Assembly: GCA_947471105.1 (NCBI GenBank)
Contig: CANIYB010000115.1
Coordinates: 1-7,484, forward strand
Length of the DNA stretch: 7,484 bases
Source of the DNA: Cytophagaceae bacterium
GTDB taxonomy: Bacteria; Bacteroidota; Bacteroidia; Cytophagales; Spirosomataceae
Reading direction: 5' to 3'
Shown here piece after piece: positions 1 to 5,903 of this stretch (its first letter is position 1; the number at the start of each line of letters is the position of its first letter). Made by a program: the position numbers and the translations under genes. The notes beneath the pieces were generated by a model. The model was not told the DNA's origin. It was given only the letters and a program-made list of their open reading frames with translations, and did not search any database.

Positions 1-105
1 TCTGAAATCCGCTATGGGCTTGATGTTTTAGATGGAGAGCAGGATAAAAACTTGTCATACCAATTAGGCTTGCCGTTTAATAAAGATATCAAAACGGATT
101 ATTAA
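1..105 (+). CDS. C-terminal tail of an unrecognised protein (5' end outside window)
   Basis: Frame 1 is open from the first base and ends at TAA 103-105, giving 34 residues that finish with LPFNKDIKTDY. The stretch is hydrophilic, with no membrane segment or motif I can assign to a family, so no function is offered. It ends 14 bases before the start of the PLP-enzyme gene on the same strand, with no room for a terminator and promoter between them. The two are therefore probably co-transcribed, and the identity of this gene would be the best contextual clue to the PLP enzyme's substrate. That it is coding is inferred from the open frame, the clean stop and the spacing to the next gene. Confidence 0.6.
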   Translation, partial: SEIRYGLDVLDGEQDKNLSYQLGLPFNKDIKTDY

Positions 106-119
106 TTTATCTGGCAATA

Positions 120-1397
120 ATGGAAAAAAGAGTCTTTTTGAAAAATATGGCATTGCTTTCAGGATTCGCAAGTCTCAAAAGTCCTGTTAATACTATGGAA
201 GAATTGTTGGTGTATGCGAAGGAGAAAAATTCGGAGGATTTAGCTGTTGACGAGGCCTATTGGGCCAAATACCGCAAATTATATCGTTTAAAATCAGAAT
301 ACATTAATTTAGAAAGTGGTTATTATAATATACTTCCAGAAGAGATTTTAGAGCAGTACATCAAGCATATTCGGGAGGTGAATTTGCAGGGAGCTTATTA
401 TATGCGAACGGCTCAAATAGCCAATCGGGAAAAAGCTACCAGTCTCGTCGCAGAATTAATGGGCTGTTCAGTGAAAGAGCTGACGTTAACGCGCAATACC
501 ACCGAATCTTTGGATATGATTATAGGCGGATATCCTTGGAAATCGGGGGATGAAGCGGTGATGGCTCAGCAAGATTATCCTGCGATGTTGGACATGTTTA
601 AAATGGTCGCCAAGCGCTATGGAGTGAAAAACAATGTAGTTTCTTTGCCCTTAGATCCGGCTTCAGATGACGAACTTGTGGCATTATATGCCAATGCGAT
701 TACACCCAAAACCAAGTTGTTGTTAATTTCTCATGTGGTCAATATTTCGGGCCAAGTGATGCCGGTTAAAAAGATCTGCCAAATGGCGCATGAAAAGGGA
801 GTTGAGGTGATGGTGGACGGAGCACATGCGGTGGCCCAACTTATTTACACGCTACCTGAATTGGGTTGTGATTATTACGGGGCTAGTTTACATAAATGGT
901 TGGCTGTTCCTTTAGGGGTCGGCATGTTATATGTTAAAAAAGAAAAGATAGCCAAGATTTGGCCTTTGATCGCGGAGACGGAATTTCCAGATGAGGAGTT
1001 TGATATCAAGCGTTTAAGCCATTTGGGGACACATCCTGTGCATGCTCATTTAGCTATATCAAGTTCGATTGAATTTTATAAAAAAATGGGTCCCGAAAAC
1101 AAATTGGCCCGATTGCGTTATTTGCAAAACTATTGGACTTCTCGCGTTCGAAATATTGCCGGGGTTTTAATGAATACCCCTAAGGATCCTGCTCGAAATT
1201 GTGCCATTGCCAATGTGGGCATCAAAGGAATTTCGGCGCCGGATTTAGCCAAGAAGCTTTTGGATCAATACGGAATTTATACGGTGGCGATCGACAATTC
1301 AAATGTGCATGGCTGTAGAATTACGGCCAATGTTTTTACCTCCACGGCCGAGTTAGATGTGTTGGTTAAAGCGATTAAAGAAATGGCGGCAGCTTGA
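120..1397 (+). CDS. Aminotransferase class V-fold PLP-dependent enzyme (isopenicillin-N epimerase/cysteine desulfurase-like) with Tat-like leader
   Basis: This is a 425-residue fold-type I PLP enzyme of the class V group, which includes CefD-like epimerases and cysteine desulfurases. Visible landmarks are the PLP-phosphate region TRNTTES (124-130), the cofactor-ring aspartate in MVDGAHA (D233), the Schiff-base lysine in SLHKW (K259), and a late arginine in GCRITANVFTS (R400) placed like the substrate-carboxylate arginine of the family. All key residues are present and the length is normal, so the gene looks intact. The substrate is not predictable; racemase, lyase and desulfurase activities all occur in this fold, but I see no desulfurase-type active-site cysteine loop. 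Residues 3-8 (KRVFLK) followed by a short hydrophobic run resemble a Tat signal with the first arginine replaced by lysine, so export is possible but uncertain. ATG at 120 is favoured because it includes this leader and lies 14 bases after the preceding stop. No Shine-Dalgarno is seen. Confidence 0.9.
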   Translation: MEKRVFLKNMALLSGFASLKSPVNTMEELLVYAKEKNSEDLAVDEAYWAKYRKLYRLKSEYINLESGYYNILPEEILEQYIKHIREVNLQGAYYMRTAQIANREKATSLVAELMGCSVKELTLTRNTTESLDMIIGGYPWKSGDEAVMAQQDYPAMLDMFKMVAKRYGVKNNVVSLPLDPASDDELVALYANAITPKTKLLLISHVVNISGQVMPVKKICQMAHEKGVEVMVDGAHAVAQLIYTLPELGCDYYGASLHKWLAVPLGVGMLYVKKEKIAKIWPLIAETEFPDEEFDIKRLSHLGTHPVHAHLAISSSIEFYKKMGPENKLARLRYLQNYWTSRVRNIAGVLMNTPKDPARNCAIANVGIKGISAPDLAKKLLDQYGIYTVAIDNSNVHGCRITANVFTSTAELDVLVKAIKEMAAA

Positions 1398-1426
1398 TAA
1401 TAAGGGCCAATTGAGGTTTAATCAAG
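1393..1426 (+). terminator. Weak candidate terminator after the PLP-enzyme gene
   Basis: CTTGAT (1393-1398, overlapping the stop codon) is complementary to ATCAAG (1421-1426), which is followed by TATTTTT. The stem is only six base pairs, low in GC, with a 22-base loop, so this is at best a weak terminator. It also overlaps the upstream half of a candidate promoter. It is listed because it is the only inverted repeat seen in this gap. Confidence 0.18.
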
Positions 1427-1443
1427 TATTTTTCCTAGTTTTG
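1411..1443 (+). promoter_or_regulatory. Candidate Bacteroidota-type promoter for the flavoprotein gene
   Basis: TTG at 1411-1413 and TAGTTTTG at 1436-1443 are 22 bases apart and match the Bacteroidota housekeeping pattern (TTG/TTTG at about -33 and TAnnTTTG at about -7). Transcription would start near 1450 and leave an AT-rich leader of roughly 85 bases. The -7 match is complete, but AT-rich gaps give chance matches, so confidence is moderate. Confidence 0.38.
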
Positions 1444-1483
1444 TGGTTGGATATTTTTTAATTTAAAAAACATATTTTAAATT

Positions 1484-1517
1484 TTTGAGAAAGGCTCAGT
1501 ATCGAATATTACGTTTA
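1484..1517 (+). promoter_or_regulatory. Second, weaker candidate promoter close to the flavoprotein start
   Basis: TTTG at 1484-1487 and TACGTTTA at 1510-1517 are 22 bases apart. The -33 element is complete and the -7 element differs from TAnnTTTG only at its last base. Transcription from here would begin around 1524, giving a very short leader before the ATG at 1536. It is an alternative to the candidate at 1411-1443, or a second start. Confidence 0.22.
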
Positions 1518-1535
1518 TTTTAAGGTGATTTATAA

Positions 1536-2999
1536 ATGAAAAAAGTAGCGATTATAGGTGCGGGGCCTGCTGGTTTAACGGCGGCATATTTATTGGGTAA
1601 GGCGAATGTAGCGGTTACGGTTTTTGAAAAAGACCCTACCTACGTGGGTGGAATTTCTAGAACGGAGTCTTACAAAGGATTTCATTTTGATATAGGAGGT
1701 CACCGGTTTTTTTCTAAATCTCAAGAAGTCGAAGATTTTTGGACGGAGATTTTGGGAGACGAGATGTTAGAGAGACCTCGTAGTTCACGTATTTTTTACA
1801 ATAATAATTTCTTTTCATATCCATTAGTCGCCATGGAGGCACTTTTGAAATTGGGTATATTTCAAAGTATTCTGTGTGTACTTAGCTATTTACAGGCTAA
1901 GGTTTTTCCGATTAAAAACCCGAAGAATTTTGAAGAGTGGGTGACGAACCAATTTGGGAAGCGCTTATTTAATATCTTTTTTAAGACCTATACGGAGAAA
2001 GTTTGGGGGATTCCTTGCAATGAAATTTCGGCAGATTGGGCAGCCCAACGAATCAAAGGCTTGTCTTTAAGTTCCGCTATTTGGAATGCCTTATTCCCAA
2101 ATAAAAATAAAAAGAAGGGGGACGGAGTTATCAAAACGTTAATAGATTCATTCCGATATCCGAAAAGTGGCCCTGGATTAATGTGGGAAACATGCGTTGA
2201 AAAAAGTAAGGCCTTAGGGGTGGAAATTTTAATGGATAAGGGAGTAAAAAATATCGAATTAAAGGGAGATTTATGGAGTGTTCATACCTCCAACAATGAA
2301 GTTTTACCTGGTTTTTCCCATGTACTTTCATCCGCCCCAATGAGGGAATTAATTCCATGCATTATTCCTTCCTTGCCTCAAAAATCATTGACTGCCGCCT
2401 CTAAATTAGGCTACCGTGATTTCCTTACCGTGGTTTTGATTTGTAAGGATGAAGATGCCTTTTCTGATAATTGGATTTACATTCATGATCCAAAAGTTAA
2501 GGTAGGCCGAGTACAGAATTTTAAATCATGGAGCCCTTATATGGTGCCTGATCCTACTATGGCATGTTATGGACTTGAATATTTTTGTTTTGAAGGGGAT
2601 GGTTTGTGGACTAGCTCAAATGAGGATTTGATCGCTTTGGGTAAAAAAGAGATTTCACAAATAGGTTTGACAAATGAGAACTCGATCATAGATGGGTATG
2701 TCGTGCGCCAACCCAAAGCCTATCCGGTGTACGACCATGACTATAAAGAGCATTTGTTAGATATTCGAGAAGGTCTTGAATCTTATCCTGGTTTGTATTT
2801 GGTGGGTAGAAACGGGATGCACAAATACAACAATCAAGATCATAGCATGATGACGGCGATGCTAGCCGCCAAAAATATTATCTCCGGCAGTCAATTATAC
2901 GACGTTTGGGATGTAAATGAGGATGCTGAATACCATGAAGGGGGTGACCGCGGGGCAGAATCAGGCATTGTAGGACGCGCAGTCCCAGGAAAAGTTTAA
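1536..2999 (+). CDS. NAD(P)/FAD-dependent oxidoreductase, protoporphyrinogen-oxidase / UDP-galactopyranose-mutase-like
   Basis: This is a 487-residue flavoprotein. The N-terminal Rossmann motif is GAGPAG (8-13), with the ribose-binding acidic residue E31 at the end of the second strand (VTVFEKD), then GGISRT (38-43) and DIGGHRFF (52-59), a layout typical of the COG1232-like amine-oxidase superfamily. The C-terminal FAD-binding segment runs about 423-446 (VGRNGMHKYNNQDHSMMTAM). No haem-biosynthesis neighbours are present. The DIGGHRFF and NQDHSMMTAM signatures fit the subgroup that recurs near glycosyltransferases in cell-surface glycan loci and is often labelled UDP-galactopyranose-mutase-like, so action on a nucleotide- or lipid-linked sugar is likelier than protoporphyrinogen oxidation. 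That is inference. No signal peptide is evident, so it is probably cytoplasmic or membrane-associated. It converges on a GT-C glycosyltransferase gene, with one base between stop codons. The C-terminal tail after YHEGG is polar, glycine-rich and more GC-rich than the rest. Confidence 0.85.
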   Translation: MKKVAIIGAGPAGLTAAYLLGKANVAVTVFEKDPTYVGGISRTESYKGFHFDIGGHRFFSKSQEVEDFWTEILGDEMLERPRSSRIFYNNNFFSYPLVAMEALLKLGIFQSILCVLSYLQAKVFPIKNPKNFEEWVTNQFGKRLFNIFFKTYTEKVWGIPCNEISADWAAQRIKGLSLSSAIWNALFPNKNKKKGDGVIKTLIDSFRYPKSGPGLMWETCVEKSKALGVEILMDKGVKNIELKGDLWSVHTSNNEVLPGFSHVLSSAPMRELIPCIIPSLPQKSLTAASKLGYRDFLTVVLICKDEDAFSDNWIYIHDPKVKVGRVQNFKSWSPYMVPDPTMACYGLEYFCFEGDGLWTSSNEDLIALGKKEISQIGLTNENSIIDGYVVRQPKAYPVYDHDYKEHLLDIREGLESYPGLYLVGRNGMHKYNNQDHSMMTAMLAAKNIISGSQLYDVWDVNEDAEYHEGGDRGAESGIVGRAVPGKV

Positions 3000-3000
3000 T

Positions 3001-4260
3001 TTAATTTTCGAATGAAATCTTAACTTTCGTGCTTCTAAATTGAATATACGAAATCCAAAAAAGTAAAATAGGCACCGAAATAGTCAGTTGCCTTGGCAAT
3101 GCAGAAATCAGCGAAGACAAGGCCAAATAGGTCAATATAAAGAGGGCCAAAAAGTTAATTTCAAGGGGACATTTTCTGAAATTTAACCCCCATAAATAAA
3201 GCGATAACATAAAAAAAGTTAGCAAAATCGCGTTCGGCACGAATCGCAATAATCCCCTTTCTGTGTGAGAAAAACCTGTTTGCGGAAAGTTAAACCATAA
3301 TCTACCCTGGTTTGTGAACCAATTTCTTAGATACTTTATTGGGTGTTTTTTGATATTTTCAATGCCCTTTTTTTTGTAAGCATCATCACTCTCAACCCCT
3401 TTCAGGGTTAAAAAATACGTAAAGTCACTTAAATGGTTTTTATATAAAGTGGGTCCACCCACTTCTTGGCCATTAAATAATGTTTCTGGAAACCAGTCGC
3501 CAAATTCATTTTCATACGGGGTACTCATCCAATATAAGTTCATTCCACCGCTATTGCCCCAGTAAAACACTCTACCGGTTAAATTATAGGTATAAGCTAA
3601 ATATGGAGTGACTAGTGCAAAGGCAATCCCTAGCGCTATGAGCAAACTCTTTACCTTAGGCTTTGCGATATTTTGGATTCGATAAAACAAGAATACAGCG
3701 GCCCAAAAAATAATCATGAATAATAAAATATACCCAAAGATGAACTTTGTCAGTACAATCAGCCCGATAATGACACCGGATACATACAAATAATTTTTAT
3801 TGCCTTTGGTATAAAAGGAGGTTATCGTGAGCAACAAAGAACTCATTAAAAATGAGGTGAACGGCTCGGTCAATATGGATGGAATTTCTTGGTATCCCAA
3901 ATAGTACAAGCCCCAAGCTAAAGATGCGATTAAGGCTAATTTGGTATTGGTATATGCTTTGATGGATTTAAATAAAAAAACGATGCTCATGTATTGCATA
4001 CATGCATTTGCTAATGGGATTGTTAGTAAGGGTAATTTGAAGTATAAAAATGGAACTAAAAAAAGTGGATATCCAGGTCCATTCCAAAGAAATACAACAT
4101 TTTTAGGAGAATAGAATCCTTGCAAAAGATTTTGGGCATACATGATGTACCTGCTTTCGTCACCCTCCATTTTATCGGAATGTAACTTCAAAACCAATAA
4201 GATGAAAATGGCTAAAAACGGACTAAATATCAACCAAGGATTCCCAAATTTCAACTTCAT
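3001..4260 (-). CDS. GT-C fold membrane glycosyltransferase (GT39/ArnT/PMT-like)
   Basis: This is a 419-residue multi-pass membrane protein with about ten hydrophobic segments: near 10-25, 64-80, 83-100, 107-122, 128-149, 156-172, 174-193, 204-224, 341-358, 366-388 and 391-406. After the first segment comes an acidic pair in EGDESRY (D34, E35), at the place of the catalytic or metal-binding acid in the first extracytoplasmic loop of GT-C enzymes. GPGYPLFL (61-68), TEPFTSF (131-137) and LTK (170-172) match recurrent positions in the ArnT/PMT-like group. A soluble region of about 115 residues (225-340) probably faces the periplasm. Such enzymes move a sugar from a polyprenyl-phosphate donor to lipid A, a glycan or a protein; donor and acceptor are unknown here. 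At 419 residues it is shorter than ArnT (about 550), but both ends look natural. ATG at 4260 lies 20 bases after the lactonase-RidA stop, suggesting co-transcription. Confidence 0.83.
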   Translation of the reverse strand: MKLKFGNPWLIFSPFLAIFILLVLKLHSDKMEGDESRYIMYAQNLLQGFYSPKNVVFLWNGPGYPLFLVPFLYFKLPLLTIPLANACMQYMSIVFLFKSIKAYTNTKLALIASLAWGLYYLGYQEIPSILTEPFTSFLMSSLLLTITSFYTKGNKNYLYVSGVIIGLIVLTKFIFGYILLFMIIFWAAVFLFYRIQNIAKPKVKSLLIALGIAFALVTPYLAYTYNLTGRVFYWGNSGGMNLYWMSTPYENEFGDWFPETLFNGQEVGGPTLYKNHLSDFTYFLTLKGVESDDAYKKKGIENIKKHPIKYLRNWFTNQGRLWFNFPQTGFSHTERGLLRFVPNAILLTFFMLSLYLWGLNFRKCPLEINFLALFILTYLALSSLISALPRQLTISVPILLFWISYIQFRSTKVKISFEN

Positions 4261-4280
4261 TTTGTATTGCTATTTATCAA

Positions 4281-5825
4281 TTATTTCAACTCAATCACCA
4301 TATCAATTTCCACCGCAACATTATTAGGCAACACATTTACGCCGATCGCTGAACGGGTATGTCGACCGCGTTCTCCAAATATTTCGACCATCAGATTCGA
4401 GAAACCATTCATCACGGCAGGCTGTTGGGTAAAATTTGATTCTGAATTCACAAACCCGTTGACTTTTACAATTCTTTTCACCCGATTTAAATCACCAATG
4501 TTTGCCTTTAATGTAGACAGTAAATTAATTCCCACGAGCCGAGCGGCTGCTTGACCCTGCTCAACACTGAGTTCTTTACCCAATTTTCCAACCACTTGGC
4601 CCCCCTCTGGCTTGTCTGGAATATGACCAGATAAATACACCATATTTCCTGAAATCACACATTTTATGTAATTGGCCATGGGAGTGGTAGGCGCTTTCAA
4701 TCCTATGTTTAACGTTTTTATTTGTGCTTCTGCATCGATTTCTTTTTCAATGAAATGCAGGCTGACAGGGGCCTGAACCATAATGTCTTGGTGCGTATTT
4801 GTTAACTCCCCGGTTTTGTCGTTAAAAGAGTAAACTTCCACTTTGTGATCATCTTGACTCGCCACGTATACAAAATGGCCTGTTGGGTCAAAATTAAAAT
4901 TTCTAGGTTTGCGCGCGACCGTCAGATGTTTTACCTTCTTTAAAAGGCCATCGGCTTGTACGGCGAAAATAGTTAATTCATTCGAGCTTATCCGATTAGA
5001 ACTAATCAACCACTTTTCATTCGGAGAAAGATGGATATCAGCACTTCCCTTATCTGGGGATTTTGCCGTATCGGCATCCAATGTTTGAACTAAATTTAAT
5101 TGATTGTTACTCACTTTAAATACGTCGACCTGCCCCTTCAACTCAGTAATCAAATAGGCATTGCTGCCAGCTTTATTGAAAATTAAATGGCGAGGTCCTT
5201 GGCCTGCCGGAACGGTTGTTGCCGTAAACTTTTCTTCCACCGTTCCATCCGCAAAAATTTTATGTTGGTATATTTTATCCGTCCCTAAATCATTCACATA
5301 CAGGTAATTTTGATCGGGCGAAAGGATCGCCATGTGAGCATGTGGTTGTTTTTGACGACTTGGATGAACGCTTGATCCCGTATATTGAATGACCTGACTT
5401 ACCGGTGAAATACGGCCCTCAAATGTTTTAAATACACTTAAACTACCACCGGAATAATTGGCCACATACAAAGTTTTGCTCGCCTCCCGGTATAAAACAT
5501 AACAGGGTCCAGGACTAACCGTTAAGCTTGAACTTAATTTTTCAAATTGGCCCCTTGCATTTTTTACGAAGGAACTAACGGCCGACTTCCCTCCGGCTTC
5601 TTCTGTGACCGAAAATAAATATTGGCCATCCGCGGAAATATGTTGGAAAGATGCTGCGGGGGCTTGCAAATCGTAGGCTTTTCTTGATTTTCCACTTTGA
5701 AGGCTGATGTCAAATACTTCAATGCCTGGATTTCCAGTCTGTGTGTAGGAACCTACCACAAGCTGGTGGGTCAAAGAATCTGCGGGTACAAAACTTAATA
5801 AGCTAAGGGCGATCGTTAAAAACAT
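4281..5825 (-). CDS. Lactonase-family beta-propeller fused to a RidA (YjgF/YER057c/UK114) domain, probably secreted
   Basis: This 514-residue protein has two domains in one uninterrupted frame. Residues 1-17 are a hydrophobic, signal-peptide-like start. Residues 20-358 resemble the 6-phosphogluconolactonase / carboxy-cis,cis-muconate cyclase propeller family: PHAH (H164), GPRH (R212), TEL (E228) and SNR (R278) fall where, as I recall, the cyclase active-site residues lie, with the same 48- and 16-residue spacings between the first three. From about 362 to 514 it follows the RidA-like subfamily: ANYI (384-387), GNMVYLSGHIP (393-403), RVKRIVKVNGFVNS (448-461), and HTRSAIG (489-495) with R491 at the place of the RidA catalytic arginine and E506 in VEIDMV. 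RidA proteins hydrolyse reactive enamines/imines released by PLP enzymes. The start is fixed by an in-frame TAA at 5829-5831, two codons before the ATG. The signal-like segment has no Lys or Arg in its n-region, so export is likely but not certain. The substrate is unknown. Confidence 0.86.
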   Translation of the reverse strand: MFLTIALSLLSFVPADSLTHQLVVGSYTQTGNPGIEVFDISLQSGKSRKAYDLQAPAASFQHISADGQYLFSVTEEAGGKSAVSSFVKNARGQFEKLSSSLTVSPGPCYVLYREASKTLYVANYSGGSLSVFKTFEGRISPVSQVIQYTGSSVHPSRQKQPHAHMAILSPDQNYLYVNDLGTDKIYQHKIFADGTVEEKFTATTVPAGQGPRHLIFNKAGSNAYLITELKGQVDVFKVSNNQLNLVQTLDADTAKSPDKGSADIHLSPNEKWLISSNRISSNELTIFAVQADGLLKKVKHLTVARKPRNFNFDPTGHFVYVASQDDHKVEVYSFNDKTGELTNTHQDIMVQAPVSLHFIEKEIDAEAQIKTLNIGLKAPTTPMANYIKCVISGNMVYLSGHIPDKPEGGQVVGKLGKELSVEQGQAAARLVGINLLSTLKANIGDLNRVKRIVKVNGFVNSESNFTQQPAVMNGFSNLMVEIFGERGRHTRSAIGVNVLPNNVAVEIDMVIELK

Positions 5826-5865
5826 TTTTTATAGGTTTAGATAGACCAAATTATTAAATTTTTTC

Positions 5866-5903
5866 AATTAAACCCGTGGTGGGATCAACTTATAAACCAC
5901 GGG
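5866..5903 (-). terminator. Hairpin at the 3' end of the RND gene: candidate terminator or attenuator
   Basis: Read on the minus strand, CCCGTGGT (5903-5896) and ACCACGGG (5880-5873) form a perfect 8-bp stem with six GC pairs and a 15-base loop, followed directly by TTTAATT. The stem lies within the last codons of the RND gene, and the trailing U-rich bases include its stop codon. On the plus strand no T-run follows, so any terminator function would serve minus-strand transcripts. The T-run is short and broken, so partial termination, or 3'-end stabilisation of the RND mRNA, is more plausible than a full stop. Confidence 0.45.

Noticed and set aside
2973..2985. GGAC-GCGCA-GTCC hairpin near the end of the flavoprotein gene as a terminator
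   Set aside because: The stem has only four base pairs and is separated from the following T-rich bases by about ten bases.
4267..4554. Plus-strand open frame opposite the RidA half of the fusion gene
   Set aside because: It lies entirely antisense to well-supported coding sequence, has no recognisable family features and looks like a shadow frame. The same holds for the other short frames at 2131-2358, 4142-4327, 5926-6108, 6130-6387 and 6826-7068.
4740..4742. Frameshift or missed stop joining separate lactonase and RidA genes
   Set aside because: The frame is continuous through the junction, both halves keep their family motifs, and there is no start codon at the domain boundary (the nearest Met, residue 383, is inside the RidA domain). 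A true fusion is the simpler reading.
5826..5867. Promoter for the lactonase-RidA gene in the 42-base gap
   Set aside because: The best -7-like match on the minus strand is TAATTTGG, which misses the consensus, and no -33 element lies at the right distance. A promoter inside the RND gene remains possible but is not seen.
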